Below, piece after piece: positions 1-7,153 of a stretch of 21,710 bases of DNA. The stretch spans positions 1-21,710 of the forward strand of contig CAZBBL010000020.1 in the NCBI GenBank assembly GCA_964490275.1, in the 5' to 3' direction. Below the pieces are notes generated by a model. It searched no databases, was not told where the DNA came from, and saw only the letters and a list, made by a program, of their open reading frames with translations. The position numbers and the translations under genes are program-made. The stretch comes from JAGBWK01 sp964490275. Lineage in GTDB: Bacteria > Bacteroidota > Bacteroidia > Bacteroidales > Muribaculaceae. Each line of letters begins with the position of its first letter. The stretch's first letter is position 1.

Positions 1-1750
1 GCACGTCGCGAGCATACGAACCGGTCAACGGGCCTTGCTCCATGCGGTCCATCAATCCTTTTACGATAGCTGGAATAAATCGAGCATCGATAGCACCACC
101 AACGATACAGTTGCAAACCACGAGTTTGCCGCCCCATGCCAAGGGAATCTCTTGGGTGTCGCGGACGTTCATCTTAAATTCTTGGTTGCCAAACTTGTAG
201 GTGTCGGGGGCCGGCATGCCATCATAATATGGCTCGATAATCAAGTGAACTTCACCAAACTGACCTGCACCGCCCGATTGCTTTTTGTGGCGATAATCGG
301 CACGCGCTGCCTTGGTGATGGTTTCGCGATAGGGTATCTTCGGTTCCTCAAAAACGATGGGGAGTTTATCGTTGTTTTCGACACGCCATTTCAATGTGCG
401 GAGGTGGAACTCACCTTGACCTGAAAGTATAGTTTGTTTGAGCTCTTTAGATTGCTCAACCTCCCATGTCGGGTCTTCTTCGTGCATACGATTGAGAATG
501 GCACTGAGTTTTTCGGCATCGCTTTCGGTAACCGGACGGATTGCACGCTGATATTTCGGAGCGGGATATTTGATGAAATCAAAGCGAGTTGTGCACCCTT
601 TTTCGTCGAGTGTGTTGCCTGTGCGCACATCTTTTAGCTTGACTGTAGCGCCTATATCGCCGGCGCAAAGTTTGTCGACCGGAGTCTTGATTTGGCCACA
701 TACGCAGTAGAGCTGAGCAATGCGCTCTTTAGAGTCGCGGCTGACATTGTCGAGGTCGACGCCGGTGGTCAACGTACCTGACATAACTTTGAAATATTGC
801 ACTTCGCCGATGTGAGGCTCAACCGTCGTTTTAAACATAAATATGCTCAACGGGCCGTTGGAATCGGGCTTGATTTCGTTGCCGTCAACGTCGACCGGAG
901 CCGGCATATCTTCAACGAACGGAACAACGTTGCCCAAGAATTCCATCATGCGGCGAACGCCCATATCTTTGAGCGCTGACACGCAGAATAGGGGATAGAT
1001 CGAGCGATCAATCAAACCCTTGCGGATGCCTTCGCGCATTTCGTCTTCGCTAAGGTGGCCTTGTTCAAAGAATTTTTCCATCAAAGTTTCATCGTTCTCG
1101 GCTGCAGCTTCAACGAGTTGTTGATGCAACTCGCTTGCACGTTCCATCTCTTCAGCCGGGATATCTTCGATTGTAGGCACGCCACCTTCGGGACCCCACG
1201 AATATTTCTTCATCAAAAGCACGTCGATCATAGCGTTGAACGACGGACCGCATGAGAGGGGATATTGAATCGGGGTAACTTTCGGACCAAATTGTTGACG
1301 CATTTGCTCAACGACGTTGTCATAGTCGGCTTTGTCTCCATCGAGGTGATTAAGCGCGAAGATTACCGGTTTTTTAAGCGAAGCTGTAGTGCGGAAGATG
1401 TTGCAAGTACCTACTTCGACGCCATACTGAGCATCGACCAAAATAACGCCGGTGTCGGTCATATTCAGGGCAGTGATTGCATTGCCGACAAAGTCGTCAG
1501 CTCCCGGACAGTCGATAACGTTGAGCTTTTTGTTCAAGAATTCGGCGTAAAAAACTGTTGAGAATACTGAGTAACCATACTCTTTCTCAACAGGGAAATA
1601 GTCGCAGACTGTATTTTGAGCATCAATAGTACCACGACGTTTTATAACTCCACACTCGTAAAGCATAGCTTCAGCGAGCGTGGTTTTACCCGAGCCTTTG
1701 CTTCCAAGCAAGGCAATGTTCTTGATTTCGTTGGTTTGATAGACCTTCAT
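1..1750 (-). CDS. fusA2: Elongation factor G paralog, EF-G2 type (C-terminus cut by window edge)
   Basis: This is a translational GTPase of the EF-G family, which drives tRNA-mRNA translocation on the ribosome. 583 residues are visible of the roughly 700 to 720 usual for the family; the missing C-terminus lies outside the window. The G domain shows a P-loop GSKGSGKT (residues 16-23) instead of the canonical AHIDAGKT. Switch I reads EYGYSV (57-62) where EF-G has ERGITI. G3 reads DCPGADDF (80-87), so the PGH histidine is Ala84. G4 reads NHLD (134-137). Domain IV is recognisable from SGGAGQFGEV and from FIPAIVKG near the visible end. These changes mark the EF-G2 paralog, not the housekeeping fusA. 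In Bacteroides thetaiotaomicron the EF-G2 paralog is reported to support translation without GTP hydrolysis and to be controlled by the CRP-family regulator Cur (BT4338). The gene starts at ATG 1750 and is divergent from lon. The family call is secure; equivalence to B. theta EF-G2 is inferred. Confidence 0.92.
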   Translation of the reverse strand, partial: MKVYQTNEIKNIALLGSKGSGKTTLAEAMLYECGVIKRRGTIDAQNTVCDYFPVEKEYGYSVFSTVFYAEFLNKKLNVIDCPGADDFVGNAITALNMTDTGVILVDAQYGVEVGTCNIFRTTASLKKPVIFALNHLDGDKADYDNVVEQMRQQFGPKVTPIQYPLSCGPSFNAMIDVLLMKKYSWGPEGGVPTIEDIPAEEMERASELHQQLVEAAAENDETLMEKFFEQGHLSEDEMREGIRKGLIDRSIYPLFCVSALKDMGVRRMMEFLGNVVPFVEDMPAPVDVDGNEIKPDSNGPLSIFMFKTTVEPHIGEVQYFKVMSGTLTTGVDLDNVSRDSKERIAQLYCVCGQIKTPVDKLCAGDIGATVKLKDVRTGNTLDEKGCTTRFDFIKYPAPKYQRAIRPVTESDAEKLSAILNRMHEEDPTWEVEQSKELKQTILSGQGEFHLRTLKWRVENNDKLPIVFEEPKIPYRETITKAARADYRHKKQSGGAGQFGEVHLIIEPYYDGMPAPDTYKFGNQEFKMNVRDTQEIPLAWGGKLVVCNCIVGGAIDARFIPAIVKGLMDRMEQGPLTGSYARDV

Positions 1751-1806
1751 GTTATTAGAAATTTTTAGAGTTGTTAAGTTTTTCTTAGTTGAAAGTTTTT
1801 CGACGC

Positions 1807-1837
1807 GAAAAGTAGCCAAAATTTTCCAATAAACAAA
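1807..1837 (-). promoter_or_regulatory. Predicted promoter of the EF-G2 gene
   Basis: On the minus strand a TTTG (1837 to 1834) is followed after 19 nt by TACTTTTC (1814 to 1807). This is one base from the Bacteroidetes -7 consensus TAnnTTTG and has the usual spacing to the -33 element. A start near 1800 would give a leader of about 50 nt. Confidence 0.5.
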
Positions 1838-1846
1838 GAGTAATAA

Positions 1847-1864
1847 ATATGTTTATAAACATAT
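1847..1864. promoter_or_regulatory. Perfect 18-bp palindrome, candidate operator shared by EF-G2 and lon
   Basis: ATATGTTTATAAACATAT is its own reverse complement. It lies between the -33 elements of the two divergent promoters. Its core TATGTT-N4-AACATA (1848-1863) recurs with identical half-sites at 19127-19142. Read as TATGT-N6-ACATA, it has the half-site spacing of CRP/FNR-family operators. Binding by a Cur-like regulator is inference. Confidence 0.55.
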
Positions 1865-1865
1865 A

Positions 1866-1895
1866 TTCGTAAATGGCGTTTTTTTCGTAACTTTG
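1866..1895 (+). promoter_or_regulatory. Predicted promoter of lon
   Basis: TAACTTTG (1888-1895) matches the Bacteroidetes -7 consensus exactly. TTCG (1866-1869), 18 nt upstream, is a weak -33 candidate directly beside the palindrome. A start near 1902 gives a leader of about 50 nt to the lon ATG. Confidence 0.6.
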
Positions 1896-1951
1896 GCATC
1901 CTATTTGCATATAATAAAGAAGAACATAATTAGGCACATATATTATACTGT

Positions 1952-4390
1952 ATGAATTTTTCTGACAACAACGACAATCAGCCAATAATCTCGGTTGGAC
2001 ACGTGCACTTAGACGACTATAAATCAGACAATATCGTCGATTTAGATGCGCTGCCAATCATACCGACACGCAATTTGGTGCTTTTCCCCGATGTCACCAT
2101 CCCAATCAGATTGGTGCGCAAAACTTCGCTTGCAATAGCCGAAACGGCACAAAAACATAAAATGTCGGTCGGCATATTTTGTCAGATAAATCCCGAAGAA
2201 GAAAACCCGGGAATCAGCGACTTGTATCCCTATGGTGTCATTGCCGACATTATACAAGTAATCAAATTGCCCGACGACCAGCATACTGCCATCGTAAGAG
2301 CCCGCGGTAAAGTAAAGATTACCGGCGCAGCATTGGCTATGTCGCAATTTCAAGAAATTCTCTCCGTTTCCGTCAGAGAAGTAAAAGAGCGCGTACCGAA
2401 AGAAGGCGACATGGAGTTTCAAGTAATGTCTGAGCAGATTAAAGAAGGTGCTATCAGATTGACAACAAAAAATCGTGATGTTCCCAAAGAACTCGATATG
2501 CTATTCAATCTGCTCAACAGCCCTCTCTCTCCCGCCGAAGTCGTCAATGCCGTTGCTACGCACGTACCGCTCTCAACTGAGTTTAAAATGGACTTGCTCA
2601 AAGAGTATCGTTTGAAAAACCGTGCTCAAATGCTCATCAACGAACTCACTCGCCACCAAGAGATGATGGCAATCGCCGAAAGCGTTCAGCAAAAAGCCAA
2701 AGAATCATTCGACGACCAACAGCGTCGCATGTTTCTTCAACGACAAATGGAAGCTATCGACCATGAGCTTAATGGCGACGACAACGATCTGGAAGCGCTT
2801 TCAAAACGTGCCGACGAAGCCAAATTGCCCCAGAATGTCCGCGCTACATTTGATAAAGAACTCAACAAGCTTTCGCGACTCAACCCCCAATCGCCCGATT
2901 ACAGCGTTCAATATGCCTATCTCGACACCATATTGGAACTCCCATGGTCGACGGCAAGTGAGCTCAACCACAACTTTAGCGCTGCTCGCAAAGCTCTCGA
3001 GAGCCAACACTACGGTCTTGAGAAGGTAAAAGAGCGTATCTTGGAGCAAATTGCTGTGCTCATAAACAACCCCAAAGGCAAATCTCCAATTTTATGCTTG
3101 GTAGGCCCTCCCGGAGTTGGTAAAACCTCTTTAGGACATTCCGTCGCTGACGCCCTTGGTCGTAAATTTGGCCGAATTTCTCTCGGCGGACTCCACGACG
3201 AAGCCGAAATACGTGGCCATCGTCGCACCTATATCGGCGCTATGCCAGGGCGTATCATGACAGCCATACGACGTGCAGGCACCAATAACCCTGTGTTGAT
3301 GCTCGACGAGATTGACAAACTCGGCAATGACTACAAAGGAGACCCTGCTTCAGCTCTGCTCGAAGTGTTAGACCCCGAGCAAAACTGCCATTTCCACGAC
3401 AATTATATCGACATCGATTTCGATTTGTCTAACGTCTTATTTATCGCTACGGCCAACTCTTTGTCTAATCTCGACCGTCCGCTAATAGATCGTATGGAAG
3501 TCATCGACCTCTCGGGCTACCTCCTCGAGGAAAAAGTTGAGATAGCTCGTCGCCACCTCTTGCCGAGAATACTAAAAGAGCTCAATATCGATGATTCACT
3601 TTATCGTATCTCTGACGCCGCATTAGCCACTATCATCGACAGATATACCGCCGAAAGTGGCGTGCGTCAGCTCGAAAAAAGCCTCACCGCCATTGGTCGA
3701 AAGCTTATATTAATGAAGATGCAAAACGACCCGATACCCGACGTCATCGAGCCAAGCGATTTGAAAACATTCCTCGGTATTGAAAAATATTCACCCGACC
3801 GCTACCAAGGCAACGAATACGCCGGAGTAGTGACCGGACTGGCTTGGACTGCCGTTGGTGGAGAAATACTCTTTATCGAAACATCGCTCAACCAAGGCAA
3901 AGAAGGCAAATTGACTCTCACCGGCAATCTTGGTGATGTCATGAAAGAGTCAGCGATGATAGCCCTGCAATATATCAAAGCCCACGCCACTGCTCTCGGC
4001 ATCAATCCGGAGATTTTCGGCAAATACAATATACACATCCACGTTCCCGAAGGCGCAATTCCTAAAGACGGCCCGTCAGCCGGCATCACAATGGCTACCT
4101 CACTGCTTTCGGCTTTCCGTCAATGTCGCGTCAAAGAGCGCATAGCCATGACCGGCGAAATCACGCTCAGAGGCAAAGTGCTCCCGGTAGGAGGTATCAA
4201 AGAGAAAATTCTCGCAGCCAAGCGCGCCGGCATCACACAAATCATATTGTCGAAAGAGAATAAGAAAGACATCGAAGACATCGACGAAAAATATCGCACC
4301 GGCCTTGACTTCAGCTATGTCGATAACGTCAACAACGTATTCAAGATAGCGCTGACCGACCAACCTGCCATAGATGCCATATCGCTTTAA
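1952..4390 (+). CDS. lon: ATP-dependent Lon protease (LonA type)
   Basis: Lon is a cytosolic AAA+ serine protease that degrades misfolded and short-lived regulatory proteins. The 812-residue product matches the usual LonA length and domain order. The substrate-binding N-domain starts near residue 33 (LPIIPTRNLVLFPDV) and is followed by a coiled helical region at about 230-340. The AAA+ module has Walker A GPPGVGKT (385-392) and Walker B LDE (Asp452-Glu453). The S16 peptidase domain carries Ser709 in PKDGPSAG and Lys752 in GGIKEK. The Ser-Lys interval of 43 residues equals that of E. coli Lon (679 to 722), so the catalytic dyad is intact. The gene is transcribed alone: it has its own promoter and a strong terminator follows. 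It shares its control region with the divergent EF-G2 gene, so both may answer to the same starvation or stress signal (inference). Confidence 0.97.
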   Translation: MNFSDNNDNQPIISVGHVHLDDYKSDNIVDLDALPIIPTRNLVLFPDVTIPIRLVRKTSLAIAETAQKHKMSVGIFCQINPEEENPGISDLYPYGVIADIIQVIKLPDDQHTAIVRARGKVKITGAALAMSQFQEILSVSVREVKERVPKEGDMEFQVMSEQIKEGAIRLTTKNRDVPKELDMLFNLLNSPLSPAEVVNAVATHVPLSTEFKMDLLKEYRLKNRAQMLINELTRHQEMMAIAESVQQKAKESFDDQQRRMFLQRQMEAIDHELNGDDNDLEALSKRADEAKLPQNVRATFDKELNKLSRLNPQSPDYSVQYAYLDTILELPWSTASELNHNFSAARKALESQHYGLEKVKERILEQIAVLINNPKGKSPILCLVGPPGVGKTSLGHSVADALGRKFGRISLGGLHDEAEIRGHRRTYIGAMPGRIMTAIRRAGTNNPVLMLDEIDKLGNDYKGDPASALLEVLDPEQNCHFHDNYIDIDFDLSNVLFIATANSLSNLDRPLIDRMEVIDLSGYLLEEKVEIARRHLLPRILKELNIDDSLYRISDAALATIIDRYTAESGVRQLEKSLTAIGRKLILMKMQNDPIPDVIEPSDLKTFLGIEKYSPDRYQGNEYAGVVTGLAWTAVGGEILFIETSLNQGKEGKLTLTGNLGDVMKESAMIALQYIKAHATALGINPEIFGKYNIHIHVPEGAIPKDGPSAGITMATSLLSAFRQCRVKERIAMTGEITLRGKVLPVGGIKEKILAAKRAGITQIILSKENKKDIEDIDEKYRTGLDFSYVDNVNNVFKIALTDQPAIDAISL

Positions 4391-4406
4391 TGATAAACCA
4401 ACCCAT

Positions 4407-4441
4407 CAATCCGCCGACCCCTCGGCGGATTGCATATTTTT
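4407..4441 (+). terminator. Rho-independent terminator of lon
   Basis: An 11-bp perfect stem (4407-4417 with 4422-4432; core AATCCGCCGA / TCGGCGGATT) closes a CCCC loop. CATATTTTTA follows it, 17 nt after the lon stop codon. Confidence 0.88.
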
Positions 4442-4461
4442 ATAGACTAAGGTAAAAAACT

Positions 4462-4830
4462 ATGATAATACAATGTGCTATTTTATTTAGCTTCCTTGCT
4501 GCCGGCGAACTTATCGTTTGGCTTACAGGCATACCGATACCATCGAGTATCATCGGAATGCTACTACTGACAGCAGCGCTGTCGCGGGGTTTGATAAAAC
4601 CTCAATCTATAGAAAAACTCACAAACTTCCTACTCAAGAACCTCGGATTTTTCTTTGTTCCGGCAGGAATCGGACTTATGAACTGCCTCGGACTTCTTAG
4701 AGAACAATGGTTGCCTATAGTTGCTGCTACAGTAATCAGCACGTTTTTGACAATAGCTGCAACCGGGCGAACTCACCAAATAATACGACGTTTCAAATCA
4801 TCTCGACATCATGGACTTCCTAACAAATAA
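4462..4830 (+). CDS. lrgA: CidA/LrgA family membrane protein
   Basis: This is a small inner-membrane protein of 122 residues with about four hydrophobic segments (roughly 3-22, 27-46, 61-82, 85-104) and the family signature IPIPSSIIGMLLL near residues 24-36. LrgA/CidA proteins resemble phage holins and work with LrgB/CidB partners in controlling murein hydrolase activity, cell death or small-molecule export. In several bacteria they take part in pyruvate uptake. The role in Bacteroidales is not established. The lrgB start lies inside the 3' end of this gene, so the two are probably co-translated. No LytST-type regulator is nearby. I see no convincing promoter in the 20 nt between the lon terminator and the start codon, so expression may depend on readthrough or on a promoter inside the lon 3' end. 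Confidence 0.9.
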   Translation: MIIQCAILFSFLAAGELIVWLTGIPIPSSIIGMLLLTAALSRGLIKPQSIEKLTNFLLKNLGFFFVPAGIGLMNCLGLLREQWLPIVAATVISTFLTIAATGRTHQIIRRFKSSRHHGLPNK

Positions 4831-5503
4831 GTTTTTCCTACTTGCCGTGACTTTTGTCGTCTACGGTTTGTCACAGATACTCCAACGCCGCACGGCACAG
4901 CAATATCTCAACCCGATTTTGATGACGATTATCGTAATGATAGCCTTCTTATTGCTCACCGATATATCCTATGAGACATATCAAGAAGGCGGTCAATATA
5001 TAGATTTTTGGCTAAAGCCTGCTGTCGTCGCTCTTGGATTACCACTTTACCGTCAGCTCAACACTATAAAGAAACAGCTGATACCACTCGTCATTTGCGA
5101 ATTGGCCGGCTGCATAGTCGGTATCATTTCTGTGGTATTGTTGGCGCAACTATTTGGCGCGACACAGCAGGTGGTGCTCTCATTGGCAGCTAAGTCAGTG
5201 ACAACTCCTATCGCTATTGAAGTGACAAAAACTGTTGGTGGCATCGATTCGCTGACGGCGGCCGTCGTTGTATGCACCGGCATATTTGGTGGCATGAGCG
5301 GATTTAAAATCATGAAACTTTCAGGCGTAAAAAGCCCGATAGCTCAAGGTTTGTCAATGGGTACGGCAGCACACGCTGTCGGCACCTCAGCCGCTATCGA
5401 AAAGGGATATCGCTACGGCGCTTTCTCTTCTTTGGGATTGACACTCAACGGTTTGTTTACCGCATTGCTTACTCCATATATCCTACAACTAATCGGATAT
5501 TAA
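4811..5503 (+). CDS. lrgB: LrgB/CidB family membrane protein
   Basis: This 230-residue polytopic membrane protein has the normal LrgB length (about 230). Family-typical stretches include YINPxL-like QYLNPILMT near residue 30, LAAKSVTTPIAIEV near residues 123-136 and the Gly-rich GIFGGMSGFKIMKL near 157-170, followed by GTAAHAVGTSAAI. LrgB pairs with LrgA; the pair is linked to autolysis control and pyruvate or glycolate-type transport in other phyla. Its ATG lies 20 bp inside lrgA in another frame, which points to translational coupling. A bidirectional hairpin terminator follows. The family call is firm; the physiological substrate is unknown. Confidence 0.93.
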   Translation: MDFLTNKFFLLAVTFVVYGLSQILQRRTAQQYLNPILMTIIVMIAFLLLTDISYETYQEGGQYIDFWLKPAVVALGLPLYRQLNTIKKQLIPLVICELAGCIVGIISVVLLAQLFGATQQVVLSLAAKSVTTPIAIEVTKTVGGIDSLTAAVVVCTGIFGGMSGFKIMKLSGVKSPIAQGLSMGTAAHAVGTSAAIEKGYRYGAFSSLGLTLNGLFTALLTPYILQLIGY

Positions 5504-5532
5504 TAGCTTGTTTCCAAACAAGTTCTAAGATA

Positions 5533-5580
5533 ACAAAAGCGGAGCGGCTCTTTAATCAGCGCCACCCCGCTTTTGTTTAT
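5533..5580. terminator. Bidirectional terminator between lrgB and the DUF5606 gene
   Basis: ACAAAAGCGG (5533-5542) pairs perfectly with CCGCTTTTGT (5567-5576), and imperfect pairing continues inside the loop. A-rich sequence on one side and T-rich on the other lets it work for both convergent genes. A smaller inverted repeat (CTTGTTT-CC-AAACAAG, 5507-5522) directly follows the lrgB stop. Confidence 0.75.
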
Positions 5581-5595
5581 AGCTTATCACCAAAG

Positions 5596-6024
5596 TTATT
5601 CAGCAGCTTCAGATGCAGCTTCATCCTTGGATTGTTCTTCTTTGAATGTCTCAAATCCGGCAGCTATCAACTTGTTGTACCATTGATAAATCTTGCGGAT
5701 GTCGTTGGTGTAAACGCGGTCTTCATCAAACGTCGGGAGAATTTCCTTAAAAGATTCGCGCAATTGTGCATCACCGGCAAATTGTTTGAGGTCTACTTGC
5801 TTGCCTTCATATTTCTGTTTGATAGTTTCAAACACGTCAGCCAAGGCAACCTCCTCGTCGTTGGTGTAGATAGCGATATCGCCGAGCGAAACAATCTTAT
5901 CGTGAGCATAAGCCGGACAGCGTTTGCCTGTCTCCAACGATTCAACGATGAGCATGTTTCGGCCTTGGTTAACAAGACGGAACAAACCGGGACGACCGGA
6001 AATTGAAAGAATTTTCTTCAACAT
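5596..6024 (-). CDS. DUF5606 domain protein, conserved in Bacteroidetes
   Basis: This is a 142-residue soluble protein with no signal peptide or membrane segment. The N-terminus KKILSISGRPGLFRL and the following NMLIVESLETGKR stretch are the hallmark of DUF5606, a compact beta-rich domain. Residues about 55-120 are helical and correspond to the domain that usually follows it (DUF6852). The C-terminal 15 residues are acidic and probably disordered. The family is widespread in Bacteroidetes, but I know of no assigned function. The gene is monocistronic: a promoter at 6082-6075 is back to back with that of the Yip1-smpB unit, and the 3' end meets the bidirectional terminator. Function should be left open. 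Confidence 0.85.
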   Translation of the reverse strand: MLKKILSISGRPGLFRLVNQGRNMLIVESLETGKRCPAYAHDKIVSLGDIAIYTNDEEVALADVFETIKQKYEGKQVDLKQFAGDAQLRESFKEILPTFDEDRVYTNDIRKIYQWYNKLIAAGFETFKEEQSKDEAASEAAE

Positions 6025-6074
6025 ATCGTATGTCTGATTAGTGTGTTATGAGTGGGTTTATTTTTTCGACACTA

Positions 6075-6082
6075 CAAAAATA
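6075..6082 (-). promoter_or_regulatory. Predicted -7 element of the DUF5606 gene
   Basis: On the minus strand TATTTTTG matches TAnnTTTG and lies 51 nt before the start codon. No good -33 element is visible. Confidence 0.5.
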
Positions 6083-6114
6083 ACTCTTTTCATCGAAAAA
6101 AGCCGAGTTTTATG

Positions 6115-6122
6115 TAACTTTG
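6115..6122 (+). promoter_or_regulatory. Predicted -7 element of the Yip1-smpB unit
   Basis: TAACTTTG matches the Bacteroidetes -7 consensus and ends 15 nt before ATG 6138. The transcript would therefore be nearly leaderless. The element overlaps an in-frame TTG at 6120, which argues against that codon as the start. Confidence 0.55.
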
Positions 6123-6137
6123 TGCAAATTTCATCAA

Positions 6138-6695
6138 ATGTTATCATTTCTCAGACACATATTACAACTCATCATATCGCCCGCACGTGGTTGGGAAGAC
6201 GTTTCTCATAGCGGCCAACCATCTGCAGAGCTTTGTCGTACCGGATTTTACCCCTTGCTCGCCACAGCAGCCGTTTCATGCCTGATTAGGCTCTTTTATG
6301 ATGGCGACCAAGCAACTGTTATAAGCGTGATGCAAGATGCAATCATCACCTTTACCGCTTATTTCGCCACTTTCTTTATCGCGCAATTTGCCATGACAAG
6401 CTGCATGAGCCGTCTCGCTGACAAAAATCCTACCGAGCAGAAGATTTCTACTTTTGCTATCTACAATTTGTCGATTATGGTGCTGATATGTATCGTGGCA
6501 AATCTACTGCCGATTGAGCTGGAAATATTGAAATTCTTGCCGGCTTATGTTGGTTTCGTTATTTGGAAAGGAGTTCGCTATCTTGATGTCAACCCCGACA
6601 AAGTCGGACAGTTTATGTTTTTAACAGTTTTTACGATTATAGCGCCACCTTTTTTACTTCGCTTTTTGTTTTATCAACTGATTCCTAACGCCTGA
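6138..6695 (+). CDS. Yip1-family integral membrane protein
   Basis: This 185-residue protein has about five predicted membrane segments (roughly 36-52, 66-90, 105-124, 130-147, 157-178). The short amphipathic N-terminus contains SPARGWEDV, resembling the (N/S)P...W motif at the start of bacterial Yip1-domain proteins. I chose ATG 6138 because the longer frame begins at a TTG lying inside the promoter -7 element. Bacterial Yip1-like proteins have no firm function; eukaryotic relatives act in membrane traffic, which says little here. The stop codon is 2 nt before smpB, so the two genes are co-transcribed and probably translationally coupled. The Yip1 assignment rests on topology and motif impression, not on a search. 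Confidence 0.7.
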   Translation: MLSFLRHILQLIISPARGWEDVSHSGQPSAELCRTGFYPLLATAAVSCLIRLFYDGDQATVISVMQDAIITFTAYFATFFIAQFAMTSCMSRLADKNPTEQKISTFAIYNLSIMVLICIVANLLPIELEILKFLPAYVGFVIWKGVRYLDVNPDKVGQFMFLTVFTIIAPPFLLRFLFYQLIPNA

Positions 6696-6697
6696 AC

Positions 6698-7153
6698 ATG
6701 ACATTCAAAGAGATAAATATTAAAAACAAGCGTGCCACATTCGACTACGCTATTGGTGACACCTATACAGCCGGTATTGTTTTGACCGGGACCGAGATTA
6801 AATCGATACGTTTGGGCAAGGCGAGTCTCGCCGATACATTCTGCTACGTTGTCAATGGCGAAGTATGGATTAAAAATATGTATATCGCCGAATATTTCTA
6901 CGGCACATACAACAACCACGAGCAGCGTCGTGATCGCAAATTGCTTCTCAACAAAAAAGAAATAGCTAAAATTGAGAAGAACGGTAAAGAATCTGGTTTT
7001 ACAATAGTTCCGCTGCGTCTGTTTATCAACGACAGAGGTTTGGCAAAACTTGTAGTCGGAATCGGTCGAGGCAAAAAGGAATACGACAAACGTCAGTCAA
7101 TTAAAGAACGAGAGGACAAACGGTCAATGGCTCGTATGTTTGAGAAGAAGTAG
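6698..7153 (+). CDS. smpB: SsrA-binding protein SmpB
   Basis: SmpB binds tmRNA and brings it to stalled ribosomes, which are rescued by trans-translation while the incomplete peptide is tagged for proteolysis. At 151 residues it matches the family length (about 150-160). Typical blocks are visible: NKRATFDY near residue 10, GIVLTGTEIKSIR near 26-38, then IKNMYIAEY, the NNHEQRRDRKLLL stretch and the basic tail KKEYDKRQSIKEREDKR, which enters the mRNA channel. No tmRNA gene is in this window. The gene is second in a unit with the Yip1-like gene. Its 3' end overlaps the end of the convergent methyltransferase gene by 30 bp, leaving no room for a separate terminator. Confidence 0.97.
   Translation: MTFKEINIKNKRATFDYAIGDTYTAGIVLTGTEIKSIRLGKASLADTFCYVVNGEVWIKNMYIAEYFYGTYNNHEQRRDRKLLLNKKEIAKIEKNGKESGFTIVPLRLFINDRGLAKLVVGIGRGKKEYDKRQSIKEREDKRSMARMFEKK

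Noticed and set aside
35..1561. Plus-strand open frames opposite the EF-G gene
   Set aside because: They are shadows of a clear EF-G family gene and show no recognisable domain.
6120..6137. TTG start extending the Yip1-like gene by six codons
   Set aside because: The TTG lies within the TAACTTTG promoter element; ATG 6138 gives a normal N-terminus.
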